This document shows positions 12,701 through 27,700 of a DNA stretch of 64,000 nucleotides, in pieces. Below the pieces are notes generated by a model. It worked only from the letters and a program-made list of their open reading frames with translations, made no database searches and was not told the DNA's origin. The DNA is taken from contig OU964930.1 of the NCBI GenBank assembly GCA_918807975.1, forward strand, positions 12,022,372-12,086,371, written 5' to 3'. Origin of the DNA: Aplidium turbinatum. Its lineage: Eukaryota > Chordata > Ascidiacea > Aplousobranchia > Polyclinidae. Numbering within the stretch: the stretch's first letter is position 1; every line of letters begins with the position of its first letter. The translations under genes were made by a program, and so were the position numbers.

Positions 12701-15700
12701 AAAATGTAGGCTACACGACATACTGATAAGAAAACATGTTTATGAAAGCAATGTACTAATAATATACTACATCAGGATAACCTTTAATATCAAGAGAGTG
12801 TCATGCAATTCAGACTGACAATTACCAAAAAATAAGATTGTGCTGTCACCGTGTCACGTATAGACTACAAGGCATGATTTAAAAGGTGGTTCAATATTTC
12901 AAAGGTCGCAGCCTAAAAAGTCCCAGCTTAAAAAGTGGTCCCATATTTGGCATCAACCATCTGGTGATAAGACGAGGTTCTCATTAAACTAGCCTTTTTG
13001 CATTAACGAAAGGTTGGCAAGTTCCTTTCTCTTCGGTAGCTCTCTTTCAGAAACTACAGCGTTCCAATTTATTACACTCTGGATAGATTTTTGTTTCAAC
13101 AACCAGTTTAAGCCGGAAATTGAACCAGGATTGCATAAATGGAAAGCTAGCGACTCTTCAATTGTTGTGCCATTCGATCCCCTATGGTAGCCTACCCAAA
13201 TTTATGGGGGGAAATGGATATGATGTGCTGAATTAAGCGTAGATTTGACGTTTGTTCGTCAGGATTCAACGTCCTAAGCATCGAATACGCTGCACAAGGG
13301 GTCATTCTAATCTACAGAAACGATATGTCGGCCTTTGCAGGTTTAGTCTGTAGCAGTCGTTCTATTTTTGGCATACCTTCAAGCCAATTGCCAAACTTGA
13401 ATGTACTACATCGCAGTTTTTAGCATTCGCAATATTTAACATGCAATCCCTTAAAATAAGAGTTTTCTTTTTTTGTTACATGATCAGACAAAGTGAACTA
13501 TAGTAGCTGTCAAGATGTTACAAAGCTTCGGCATAGGCAAGGTAAACTCAACAAACAATGAACCAAACCTTCCGGAAATTTCTGAAAATCCTGAACAGTT
13601 TTAGCCATGACAATAGTCTCTGGATGGTGTTTGCACTGCAAAGGCAATGCATCGCCCAACATTCCATCTCGCTCTAGCTTGGATAGAATAGAACGCCACA
13701 ATCTGCTTTTCTTTTTTAATAGCTGAAAAAAATGGAAACATCGATTTCTTTGATTACCACAACACAATGCATAGTTACATTGTTAATACAAAAATAAATA
13801 AATTCAGCTATCAGCGATGTTGCCAGATGAGTTGTGCGCGAAGAAGGAAAAAAAAAGAATTTCAACACCAACACGTGCGTGACTGTCACGATAATATATC
13901 AGTACCTTACAATAGTACAGCGGTATACAGTATGTTAATACTGATCCAGTTATCATAATCATGACGCTGATCTAACTATCGCTTTGGAGTTCACAACTTT
14001 ATTATCTACGCTATTGCCAGCAATGCCAACTGACAAACTCTTTCAACTATGGCGTAACAAATGAGTTTAAGTTGCTGATTTACAAAACACTTTCTAAATT
14101 TATAATCTGTTCTTAGACTGCGGGATTGGCTTTCATCCACTTACAGTTCCGTTTCCAATGCAGAACAGTCCTTTTTTGGCTCGAGACAAAGCAACACAAG
14201 CTCGATTCTCTATGGCCAAGAAGCCGATCTTCTCCTGCAATGTGTTAGCAATGTCTAAATTTTGAACACAAAATGAAGTCAAACTTTGTAAAAAGCTCTT
14301 AAAAAATTATAGTAAAAGTATACAATTAACTAACTTTAAAGCTTCTATTAAATTTTAGAAATGATTTAAAAACTTTTCATTTTCCGCATATAAGGTGCGG
14401 CATGTTTTTTTCATTTTATATGTTATTTATGTTGGCATCTTGTATGATAAACCCTACATTGATTGATAAAGATTGATTGTTGAACTAAGATTGTTAAATA
14501 ACTAAGATTGTTGATAAACCCTAGACCAGGAATAGGCTCTCTCATTCCTCAGCTTTATGGCTTCTATTAAAAGAAAGTGTGCCTGCGCCCTGCAAGACGG
14601 CTTCAGTGCCATGACAATTTTAATTGTTGGTTGGAATTTGTAATGTCTAGAAAACAATTTTTTTTCTAGTAACCCGACAAACTCGAACAGTGTAAATTTA
14701 ACGGACCTAATCTCATAGTTTTCTTGTTAGTTTCTTTATATGTGGTTTGTTTATTTATAACGCAAGGGGTTATTTCGTAATTATTTTGTAACACATAAAC
14801 ATCCAGCCCAGGGGTCACCAACAGGGGCGCCGGAAGCGGGGAGGCAGGGGGGCGGATGCCCCCCTGCCCTCAATTTTTCTGCAGATGGAGGGGCAGGGGG
14901 GGCAATGGTGCCCTTTTAAGGTCATGTAAGCTACTGCACATTTTGCAATATTACAATTTCTGCTATTCGCTTTTAGCCTAATTATAATCTTTTATTTTTG
15001 CTTCAAAATAATATCTACGGCACAAAATTTTGCAACACAGTAGCCTACAGGCCTTAAGCTCGTTTTTTTTTTTCGGCAGCCATCGTGGCCTACCGGGAGC
15101 TCTTTCTCGGCGGCCAAATCTGCGTGCTTGGAGGCCAAAATAAAAATAACGATAGCCCAAGTAAATAGAATTAAACTTGCAACAATGCTAAAATGATCAC
15201 TTAGCGTGTTGAAGTCTGGGCCTGGGCGACGTCCCACAATAGAATCGTTGCAGCACGCAATAACTGCTTTATCGGGATTGGAATCCAGTACTGCGGGACC
15301 ATCTAACCGTCTAACGACACTCGCACGAGTGTCTCCAATGTAGCTGATTTTAAAGAAGTTCGCCACTCCAATAGAATTCTTTTTAGCAACGAAAAGCAAC
15401 GTTCGACATGTGTTGACGATGACGGCAAAGTAATAAAATAAGTATTTCAATGATGTGAAGGACATTACTAAAAGAAGCATAATTTTTGCAAAATATGATC
15501 AAAAAATATTTTCCTCTTGGATGTCAACTAATCTAGTTCCTCCTTTTTAACAACGATTCAATGTCCGACAACATCGAATCGACATAAAAACGACAATATT
15601 AGCACTTCGGATTAAGACTTTGTTAAAATAAACGTCGGAAATTACATACAAGACTTACAGCGCTCGTGATCGCAGATGGATATATTCCATCAATAACTAA

Positions 15701-18700
15701 TATTCCCGCACAACGCAACAGTGGCGATTATGACGCGCTGACCTAATTTTGCGTCACTCTTTGATACTATACATATTTTCGACAGTTAATCCACGATCAT
15801 TCTATTGCGAAATTAAATAATTGGCTAGAAGACACCGTCGACCAAACTTGGCCGATTGAGGAGGTAGCACCGGCGGTCATTCAAGCACTACTTAGTGGCC
15901 ATGGCCGCAGGCTGCTTTTAGGCTTGACAGTAGGCCTAGGTTACATCATTATAACATAGCATGATGCCCTTCTTTGTATACCGGACCTTTGTAGGCTATC
16001 ATTACTCAATACATAGTGAGCTGATAGATTAGCATTATCGCTATGATGATGATTATGTGCCTGATCTGATACAGACGTTGGCGATCATGGTCTTCCAAAC
16101 TTCTCTGTCATTTGCCATTCGTATAAAATCGTTCGTTTTGACTGTTGTGTTTGTGGCCCATTGATTCAAGCTGTTTAAATAAGTTAATCTTTGTCGACCT
16201 CTGCTTCTTTTTCCCTGTATCATCCCCAATAGAGCTAATTTTTCCAAATCTCCATGTCTGTGAATATGACCTACAAATTGCATCTGACGCCTTCTAACTG
16301 TATTATCGCTATATCTTATCTTAAAACTTGAAAAAAATTGGCCTTTTAGTAAACAAAAGTGCCCTTTTTTCGTAATCTTCCCCCCCCCCAGTCAAAAATC
16401 GTTCAGGCGCCCCTGGTCACCAACCTTTTTGCATGCGGGTCACTTTAGCATTAAGGAGAGCTGTGGTGGGCCACACTAATAAATTTGACTTTTGATTGAC
16501 TCTTATGCTAGAAAAGAACGCATTTGCCTAATAATGTTAAACAAGGAAATGTTTGACGCATCGCAATACAGGTAACAATGGTGACCTGCAAACACATCAG
16601 TGAAAAATAGGCTCCAATAACAGGAAGAAAGACACTAGGCCCCCTGAAACAAACGCTTGTAGAAATCACCAAAAAAAAACGTTTCTATCGTAACTCATGA
16701 ACAGTGTTCCTTCTAAAAACAGTTATGAATTGGTTTTTCATCCTTTTTGTGAGAGTCTATAAAACCACCTTTCTTTGATTATTAGACAACTGTCACTTGC
16801 GGTGCTTATCAGCATGGCAAGAATTGTTGATTAACAACATTTTGCAGTTCTAAGCTAAATATTTTCGTATTACAACCAGAAAAAGTCTTTAAATTTATAA
16901 TTTATATATAAATTGAGTTGGCACACCGACCTATTTTGCCAACAAAAACTTGCATAAAGGGAACACTGCTCATGAAACACATTAAAGGCGAAACGCACAC
17001 TAGTGTTCACAGGAAATTTGTAAACTAAAAATAAGCAACCCTATGCTGACAGACAATTTCGAAATTCGAAAACAGACGTATTAATCAACCACTGGGACAG
17101 TGTGGTTGGATATCGTATGGGAATAACTTTAAGTGGCCCCAACCTAGAACTGCAATCTAATTAGTTCGTCGGTGGAATCGTAGCGTATGTGAAGCGAAAA
17201 TATGCCTCTCGGAAAGTATTTTTTGCCTTCATGCTCTCTAACTCCTCAAGAAGAGTATTTTTGGTTATACTTGCACGCTGATACCTTCCGCGGGCCGCCA
17301 TTTGTTTCAGGAACGAGGAGGCGACTGGTTCTTAACTAATTCATCTACTTGTTTTACAGTATCAGGTTTGGTGGCCGTGCTTAACTATACTTATCGATGC
17401 ATATTCCGCAATATTAGATCTTTTCATGCACGTCTTAAACCATTATGGTTTTGCCACCTTTTCCTTTTGTTGGTTTTGTTACTGTATTTCTTTTTCACAA
17501 TTTCATTTCTTTTGCGTTTTGACAAAGAAAAATAAATTGAATTGAATTGAATTTGGTGACCCCTGATCTAGCCCATTTATCAGTGCAAATTCAATATGAG
17601 CAAATTATTTTCAAGAATGTTAGTCTGTGTCGTTGCATTTTGACAAAATTAAGATTCTTCTCTGTAGAGCATACTTTGATAAAAAACATCTTCAAATTGT
17701 CATGTATTAGGCTATCGTGACCTAATTGTATTTGCTATCAATTACAGGTTATTGCTTTGAGTAGGTTTGAATTAGGGCTGGACTGAATGGTTCTTTTAAT
17801 GATAAAGCTTTTCAATTTCAAATACAATTTTGGTAAGAGGTGACTTTCTTCAACCATAGACAGATAAAACCACACAACCACACGGCATTTAACATAATAC
17901 ATTAAAGTGAACATAACCTATGTCCTATACACTACGAACATTTTTGGCCATACATATTACACATGTTGTTTTTAGTTACTTGGAAAGAGCTAACATGTGT
18001 ATGGCCGAAAAAACGTTTGTAGTTTATAGTTTATGTTCACTTTAATGTATTATGTTAAATGCCGTGTGGTGGCTTGGTTTTATCTGTCTATGGTTTTCAA
18101 TTTCTGTGCTAGACTTTTCTCATTGTAAAAACAAAATTAACGGGTTTACTTATTGGCGTGTGGTGCTTACATCGTCGTTGCTCCGAACCAATGAAAGCAA
18201 AATGATATCGTTTTCCTCTCCTTGAAAATTGTCAACAGCTGTCACTCGGATTCTCCTCATGTTGGCACTCATGAGGCGGTTGATGACGTGCAGTTGACCT
18301 GAGAATTATAAATTCATCCAACACAATAAAAAGATACCATCAGGTAATGCTAAATTTTATTGTGTTGATTTAACAACTTGAAGGGAAGGCGTAACAAGCT
18401 AGTTTGCTTTGTCATCGCTCGGAAGACCGTGTTGCTTGTTTTCCAAAGAAAAGCTGTTTATATCATAACCTGTAAGGTTGGATTTGGTTTGCTGGACAAT
18501 CTGGCCTAAAAATTGCATTGTAGAGTGTCATTTTCATTTGCTGTTGTTATTGGCTGTCACAGTTCTTTCGATCTTACACGTAAAGAGACTTTGGAAAGAC
18601 TGATGACGTAATTTATTGGGTTATCAAACGTTAAACAGTCAAGTTAATTCCACTTTTACAATCTATTCGATATCGGCTAGAGCTCTACAATCGTCTTCAA

Positions 18701-21700
18701 TATACTTTTCATTAGGACTTCTCAACTTCTAATCCTCATAATACACAACTCTACATAAATTATTAAAAATCACAATCAAAACACGCGACTACTTATAATA
18801 GGTTTGCTTTGACCAGAAGCTTCCAGAAACTATAGTAATATTATATCATAACTCATTCTTCTAGTCAACAAGTCATAGACGTTTCAAGAATGGTACAAAC
18901 ACAAAATTTTCTAAATGCAAGTTTAGCAATAACAGATTGCGTTATTAAAGGTTGTTATAGGACAGTAATCGACAACACCTCAACAGAATTACACAATTAA
19001 AATAGCACACTTGCTTAAGAACATGTAATGTAATCTGCTGTGGGGCTACCCATATTGATTCAGACATTGACTTTGTACTTTTTATTGTTGTAACAGCAAG
19101 GTAATCGATTTCATGTATTAGGCTGAGTTGGTAGTTTTCCGCCCATAACTCAACAGCTTCACCATCAAGGTTTGTTTCACTGTATCCCCACTGGGTGCTA
19201 TGCTGTTCAAATCACCAATCACAACTTGTGGTTTCTCTGTAGTTAAGAAAGGAGGAAGTTCAAATTGAGTAGGTGGAGGACAGCGCTTCGATGTCCTTCA
19301 GATTGAGCTTTGATATTGATTGCACAACCAGTCCTTCCCTGACAAACATGGCGCTGCCATGTTTTTCATGCGGCCTTTCAATGACATTTTTCATGCCGTC
19401 CACTTGAAGTCTTGGATCGTTTTCCCCTCGGTGAGTTTCTTGAAGGCAGAGAACATCACAGTGATGGTCTCTGCACAATTTGGAAATCAGAGCTTGCTTG
19501 GGTGCGGATTCCCCTTCAGCGTTGAGAGATATTATGGTCAACGCCGGCTTTGATAAAAGCCGATCGTTGTGATGTTTGGCCTCTCTTCTTGCATCTAGGG
19601 GTCTTCATATCAGTAGATAGTATAATCTCTCTTTAGAGGTTTTAGTAGAATTCGCAGCTACTACTGTGTAGTGTGCTGACAGGGATCGCGACGTGATTGC
19701 TTGTACTATGATCCCAAAGCTTATAGCAACGTTACTCCACAACAGACGATTCCAAGTTATCCTGAATTCAAAAACAAGCCGCTGGCATCATCAACGGAAT
19801 GGACTTCCTCAAGGAAGTGTTCTAGCACCGTTACTGTATAACATATACACCAACGATCAACCGATAGATCAACACACTAAGCGGTTTATATACGCCGATG
19901 ATCTTTGCATAACATCACAAGAAAAGACCTTTGTTGCTATAGAACAAAACCTCACAAAGTCGCTCGTTGAGTTAACACAATATCACACCAATAATCACCT
20001 CAAAGCTAACCCTTCAAAGACACAAGTATGTTCTTTCCACCTAAAAAACACAGAAGCTACAAGGACCCTCAAAATCTCCTGGTTGGGAGCAGAGCTGGAG
20101 CATTGCCCTAACCCCGTCTACCTTGGAGTGACACTGGACCGTACTCTCAGCTACAAAAAGCACATTGAAAACACAAAGGCTAAGGTTAACACCAGAAACA
20201 ATATCCTGAGGAAGCTTACCAACTCTGGGTGGGGCACTAATCCACAAACCCTTAGAATGACCGCATTGGCTTTGTGCTAGTCCACAACAGAATATGCATG
20301 CCCTGTTTGGAACAGGTCCTGCCACTCATCGAAGCTTAACTCGGTACTCAATCATTCTTGTCGTCTTATTACTGGGTGTCTGAAGCCCACAAATACCAGC
20401 AAACTTGATCTGCTTGCTGGTATTGCACCACCACACATAAGAGACGTTAACAGTCAAGCCGAAAGGCTAAAACAAACATGTGATGAAAAACATCCTCTAT
20501 ATGGAAAAACGGCTGCACAAACCCGATTGAAATCAAGAAAAAGCTTCCTAACACACGTTCAGCCACTAACCTCAACCAAAGAAGAAGCAAGACGTAGGCA
20601 ATGGAAACAACAACTCGAAAATGACCCATCATACACTGAAATAAAGGTCCCACCATCAGAATCCCTCCCCCAGGGGCAAACGCTCCTTGGGCAAAATGGA
20701 AAACATTAAACCGACTCCAAACCGGTGTTGGGCGCACTAAGTCTGCAATGGTGGAGTGGGGCTACGACACGGGCCAAGTTACATGTAGCCTATCTGTGGC
20801 ACTGAGCCCCAAACAGCGCACCACCTTCTTGTTTGCCCTCGGCTTGCCACCCGGTGCAGTAGGTGGGACCTGTCAGTGTATAACTCCGTTGCGGAAGAAT
20901 GTGTCGGTCTGTGGTGTGCCAACGAACTTTAGAAGACTCGATAGAAGAAGAATCGATTTCATGACCTTTATCTTCTAAAACCGATCATTATGTGGTATAC
21001 ATATTTTGTGGATTTTCTCGCCCGCTCAATTCACTTGTCAAACAACTGAGTTGTGTTTATCCACGGCCGACTCAAGAATACGGCCTGATTTGTCACATTA
21101 AACAGGCCGACTGCATTCAAATTGCATTTTAAGTTACAGTGGCCAAATGCACTGTTGGAACGTAACTATGGCTCAACAAAACACTGGGATGGTCAAAATG
21201 TTTGTTATGGAACCATAACACTTCATATATAATACAATATATTAGATATAATAACTTGAATATAGTTTAAAACAAGATAAAAGTTCAGCATGACTGGATG
21301 ACAAATGTTAAATATCGTAAGTTGAGACCAGTCTTTTATTCCCTTTAGTTTGTCATAGCAGAGTCAAAATTACACCACTTTTTAAAGTAATATATTTGTT
21401 ACACTTTATCAAAAGCTCTTGCTGTGAAATCCAGTCTTCCGTATTATGATATTGACGATGCATTATCTTGAGTTCAAGATACCAAATTGGGTGCTGAATG
21501 CAAAGTCTGAGATACACATTGGATACTTTTGCATTGGCGTCCTCTGTCACTGTGATAGTTTGCTTCCATAGATCAGTTTTTCCAAGACATCATACAGTTT
21601 GAAAACTCAGGTCCAGTCATGATAGCAGAATACAGCACTAAGCAGTAACAAACAGAAATTTTAGATTTCTTTAAATTTTCTCAGCTTGCGAAGACAAATT

Positions 21701-24700
21701 TCTCTTCACTGGAGATTGTTGAACCAGTCTTGATTATATTTATCCATTTACACTTACAGTAACATTGAACAGATAAAGGCCTAATCAGTACTCAATCCTG
21801 TGTTTCTGAAAAACAAAAAAAAAAACACTCATTTACAAAGAACTGTATTAATGCTGCACTCCTAACTGCTAGAGTTTGCAAATTGGGTAATTTGGTAAGC
21901 TAACTGCAAAATGGTAGTATTATCAGGGTTTTTGTTATATCACAACAAAACTTAGATAGCATTGCATAAACACATATTTTAACCACGGCGTTGTAACACA
22001 ATAATAATACTTAATGCACTAACTAGAGTATGGTAGCAGCTGCCGGGAGCATCGTCCAAATCTTAAATTTACATCAATGTTGATGCAGATACAATTTGAA
22101 AATAAAACTCCTTGCAAAATACACTGCTATGTGAAAACTTTTTAACACTAAAAATTGTTGCAATCTCATGGCAGTAATGTTCGAATCTGGTTAGATACTG
22201 ATTAATCTAATACTGGTTCACATATCATTACAATACTTATCAGTCGCCATCTCCGCCTGCAGCAGATTGCGCATCAACATGGGTTATTTGCTTCCAAAAG
22301 TGGTGATTTTGACTCAACTCGCCCAGTGTCGCCAAGTTGAGTCCGGTCCAGATTGAATGTTGTCTTGCCATCGTTTTGGTTGTCTGCCACGTTTTCTTTT
22401 TCCTTCTACTTTGCGTTCTGTGGAAATTTTGCTGATTCCGAATTGTGATCTTTTAGTGTGGCCGAACAGTTTTAAAACTTTTGATGTAGTTTTGTCATAG
22501 TTAAAAGATCTTCTGTTTTTGTGTGGTCAAGTAGCCTTTTGTTGGTCATTCTTCTCATTATGTGATTTTGGAGGGTAGTGAGTTTTTTCATTGTTGATGA
22601 TGCCCAATTCACGCATTCTAGACTGTACAGCACGACTGGTAAAACGTAGGTGTTGAACATTTTTGATTTCCGTTTGATTGGGAGTCTATTGGATGTTAGA
22701 ATCTTTTTGTTGTTTTCAAATGCTGCCTAGTAGGGTGGGTCAAAAAAACCTTTTCTTCCAAAACATGGCGGCAACCCCTTCAGATTATGAAGTTGGTCCT
22801 AGAAACTCCCCAAAAAAAATTTGAGCAGGTTTGTTCAAGTATTCGCCAAGCAATGGCCCTTTGAAATTTTCAGTATAGGCCATATGGGAAAACGTATGGT
22901 AAAGAAAAAAAAAATTTTTTGGAGGGTTTTTAAGTGATTTTTTTTATCTCTATGCCCTTGCTAACATCTAAAATAATCATTTCTGACTGAAATCACCACA
23001 TATTTGGTATTGATCGATGTTCTTCTTCGTCGTATGAGCTGTTCTTCTGGACTATATGTTTGGGCATGATGCCATCAGCCACTCGACAGTCTCGTCATCC
23101 AGGGCTTTCAGTCCAAGCGCGGGGAGGAAGACAAGTACCTTCACGTGGTCCCCCCCGTCAGTAACATACGAAATTATACAAAATACGTATGCGAAACGAA
23201 GCTTGTCAAACAAGAGCTAATGAGACTGTTCAGCGCAGGGTGGGTAGGAAAATGCCCTTTTCAGGGCACGGCAGTGCTCGCACTGTCGAAAAGTACCGAC
23301 GACCCACCGTACTGCAGCTGAACACCGAGGGCATCACGGCCAGCAAGCTCAACATCATCGAGCACCTGGCCACCAAGCATCAAGCCCTCATTGATCGATG
23401 TTTAAAAGATACAAGAAAAGTTTGATTTGATCAAAATAGTAGCAATATTATGCCTATTTTTGAAAGGGCTACCTTAGTTGAAAGCCTGAACACCGCATCA
23501 AGGTGTCGCCCATCATCCAGGTTTCTCTTATTTGCTATTAGATCAGGCAAACGAAACTGAACTAAACTCCCAATACGTCAATAATTACATCTTGGAGGGT
23601 GACAATGTGGCTTTTTTGAAATCTGGATAATCCCGCCTTGCCCTTTTTGCGCAATGAAGAATTACATTTCTTTCTTCATCAAAATCATCATGGGTTAAAA
23701 TCCCTTTGTACTCTTCCATAATTCTCACTTCTCGGTCTGCCACATCGTTTACAACTTTGATGCTCTTTATCACTTTTTCCAATCTTTTATAATTCTGAAA
23801 CTCCGGCCATCTTTCTACTGCATACTTCAAGAAACCAATGTCTCCCATACTGAATTGCAGCCTATGAAACAATAAAGCAGGTCTTGCACCAACAAATTCA
23901 TGCAATTTTGTGTCTACAGAAACCAAAGGAAACACTGGCTTTTGTGGAGCCAAATGAACATCATGATTTTTTTGGTAGTTGTGTGGATGTCAACACCTAT
24001 TTACGCATTGAAGATTCTGTTGTTGCGAAACCAACTAGACTTGGAGCCACACATTTTGCAAAGTCTTCAACAATTCTGAAAATTTGTTGCTATTTTTTAT
24101 GCTCCTTATTGGTTCCAGTGTCCCATTGCTTCTGAAGCGGCTGTCAATGATTTACCTTTTTATAAGAAAATGATGGAGTATACCTTTGTAACTGAATTTT
24201 TAGAAATTGCAAATGTCGCCGCACAAGCTTTCACGGGCCACATGTGGTATTCGACAGAAGAGCTGTTACCATTCGCTTTATGCTCACATCAGCTTTCCAC
24301 AGCTGTTTCCTAGCTGTTTCCTAGCTTTCCACAGCTGTTTCCTATCTACCTCTTTTAACATCTCTGAGTTGGACGCAGCCATCAAACACCTAAAAACTGG
24401 CAAATCACAAGGCCCAGACAAAATCCCACCAGAGTTAATTGAACATATTAGACCACTCGCAAGAGAGTGGCTGCGACAGTTCATGTCATTCTGCCTAAAG
24501 AAGTTGCTCCTCCCAAAGATCTGGAGGAAAGCTAACATCATAGCCATTAGAAAGCCCAACAAGCCAGCTGATAACCCTAAAAGTTACAGGCCCCATTTCC
24601 TTGCTCTGTGTACCATACAAGTTACTTGAGCGTCTCTTACTGAGCAGACTCGAACCAATCGTTGATCCAAAACTGCCAAAAGAACAAGCTGGATTCCGAC

Positions 24701-27700
24701 GCGGCCGATGTACAACTGACCAGGTTGTCAAGCTTACTGATGACATCGAAAGTGGTTATGAAGCCCGTGAGAAGGTGGGTGTTGTCCTAGTGGATCTTAC
24801 AGCAGCATATGACACTGTGTGGCACCGTGGTCTTACTATGAAACTATTACAACTCATTCCTGACCGACACATGGTTAAGTTCCTGGTAGAGACCATATCG
24901 AACTGTACCTTCATACTGCATACCAACGAGGGAAAACCCAGCAGACCACGCCGCCTGAAAAATGGCGTCCCCCAAGGGTCAAAACTATCGCCACTCCTAT
25001 TTAATATCTATATAAGTGACCTACCATGCACTACATCGCAACAGTATGGCTATGTGGATGATCTAGCTCTTCTATACGCCCACAGGAACTGGCATGAGGT
25101 GGAAAGAAAACTTGAAACTAACCTGAAACTGGTGGCTGACTATTTGGACAAGTGGAGGCTCAAACTGAATGCGTCGAAAACAACAATCTCCGCTTTCCAT
25201 TTAAATAATCGGGAATCCCAGCGTCAAATGTCTGTCTCGTTAAAAGAAAATCCTTTACCATATACTGCAAACCCAACTTACCTTGGAGTAAAACTTAACC
25301 GGCAATTGACCTACAGACCCCACATCGAGCCACTCCGTGCCAAGATTACCTCGAGAAATAACCTCTTGAGAGGCCTTGCAGGAACAGGATGGGGAGCCCG
25401 AGCATCAACCTTGCGTACAAGTGCACTAGCCTTGGTCTACAGCTCAGCCGAATATGCCACAGCTGTGTGGAACCGTAGCAGACACACAAAAAAGATGGAT
25501 GTATGCATTAACGACACCTTGCGCATCATCACTGGCTGTCTCCGCCCCACACCTACTGCTTATCTACCAACTTTGGCTGGCATTGCTCCTGCTCATGTCC
25601 GTAGGGAATAAGCCTCTCACAAACTGGCTTTGCATGCAAGACTCGATCCTCAACACCTTCTCCACAGTCACTCTCAAAAATATGGACCAGTCACACCTCA
25701 ACGCCTGTCATCAAGGCGCCCATTCCATCGATATGCTACACAGCTTGTGGATAAGAACTTCAGCTGCATGGAGACATGGGCCCAGGAATGGAATGAGCTG
25801 CCATATATTCCTCCCCAGTTTTCAGTTATACCAGCACTCTCCATCCCTCCCGGAGCAGACCTCTCAAGAAAGGCATGGGTCACATTGAACAGGATCAGAT
25901 GTGACGTTGGCTGCACTGGAGCTAATCTGTTTAGGTGGGGGTTGCACAATACGCCGATATGTGTCTGCGGAGCGGTAGAACAAACAATGCAACACATGCT
26001 CCACGAATGTCTCATCTTGCGGCCTCCAAGTGGAATCATCGGTATTCGACAACTGTACCCAACTACCGTATCATGGCTGCACGATGAGGCATTGCCAATC
26101 TAAGCTACTACCGGTACAAGTCAAAAGAGAGAAGAAGAAGAAGCTTTCCACAGAGGATAAAGAAATACTTGCTTAATGCTTACAAGCTGTATCACAACTA
26201 CCAAAAATATCATGGTGTTCATTTGGCTCCACAAAAGCCAGTGTTTCCTTCGGTCTCTGCTGACACAAAATTGCATGAATTTGTTAGTGCAAGATCTGCT
26301 TTATTGTTTCATAGGCTGCAATTCAGTATGGGAGACATTGGTTTCTTGAAGTATGCAGTAGAAAGATGGCCGGAGTTTCAGAATTATAAAAGATTGGAAA
26401 AAGTGATAAAGAGCATCAAAGTTGTAAACGATGTGGCAGACCGAGAAGTGAGAATTATGGAAGAGTACAAAGGGATTTTAACCAGGGAGTCGAACCGTTT
26501 GATTTTTCCGGTTCGGGTCCGGTTCTGGTTCAAAGATTGTTTCAAAATTTGGTTCAGTTCCGGTTCAGGTTCGAAGAAACTTAAAACCGGTTTTATAAGT
26601 TCCGGTTCGGGTCCGATAAAATTAGGCCTAGGCCTACTATTGCCCAACTACTAACTAGCCAAATTGGGCGTGAAAACCGCAAGGTTGGCAACACTGATCT
26701 CAACACTGCTTTGCTCAATTAACTTGCCTTTGTTGTTTGTTGCACAAGTTACAATCAAACTATATTGTCTATGATGTCACAGAACAGAAGTTGTTTACCT
26801 CAAAAAATTCCTCTCCAAAGCATCGATGATAGTGGATCGTGTGTTACGGAATAGGCTATAATTCAGGCCCGTAATTATACATTTTAGCTTGGGGGGGGCT
26901 CAAAAGCTGTTGCGAAGTAAATGGCTATGCACCAGTGGCGGCTCGTGACTTTTGGCCGTGGGGGTGCTGTAAATGGTGATGTTAAATATGACGTCATAAA
27001 GTGGCAGGAACGGACGAGCGCCGAAAGCGCGAGCCTCCTAGGGGGGTCTGGGGGCATGCCCCCCAGAAAATGTTGCACTTTTATATGCTCTAAAATGCCA
27101 TTCCTGGTGTTTTCAGAACAAAAAATAAAAATTTTAAGCAGTTGAAAATGTGGATTTTTAGAACTTTGAAACAAAGAGCACGAGGGATCAGTATCGAGCA
27201 CGAGGGATCAGAGAGAGAAAGCGAAAAATTAATGAATGTCATCACGGAGGTTGAAGATACTTTATTTCAGGAGCTCTGTGCCCCTGAAAAGAGCGATGTT
27301 GGTGCAGTGGACCTCACTAAAAGATTTAGGCTATGCTAAACCATCACAGCACGCTTAGAATAGTGATACCTTTCAGAGTAAACGTTTTCAAGGCATGTTT
27401 TTGAAATACAATTACACACCAATACCATCCAGCGCGGCTGTGGAACGCATGTTTTCGCTTGGAAAGGACATTGTGCGTCCCAAACGCAGCAGATTGTCAG
27501 ACAAACGTTTTAAAATGCTTATGTTTCTACAAGGAAATAACTAAAAGCTTTGAGCTTGGGGGGGCATTGCCCCCCCAAGCCCCTCGGCAATTACGGGCCT
27601 GCTATAATTCATCAGTACAATGTGGCCTCCAAGATAACAACATGCTACGTACAGCTTCACTTACCACAATGCGAACAATGATGTAATGCTGGAGTGAACC

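Larger units (their letters stand above)
14809..17565. mobile_element. hAT element (CAGGGGTCACCAA) interrupted by a second hAT
   Basis: Ends CAGGGGTCACCAAC and TTTGGTGACCCCTG, with flanks ATCCAGCC and ATCTAGCC (7 of 8). 2,757 bp including the 1,594-bp inner hAT. The remaining body at 16424-17565 holds no recognisable transposase. An open plus-strand stretch at 17302-17535 is unrecognised. Confidence 0.85.

Noticed and set aside
14992-15480. 162-codon minus-strand ORF with hydrophobic stretches
   Set aside because: Inside a hAT with exact ends; no transposase or other motif recognised, so I did not call it a gene.
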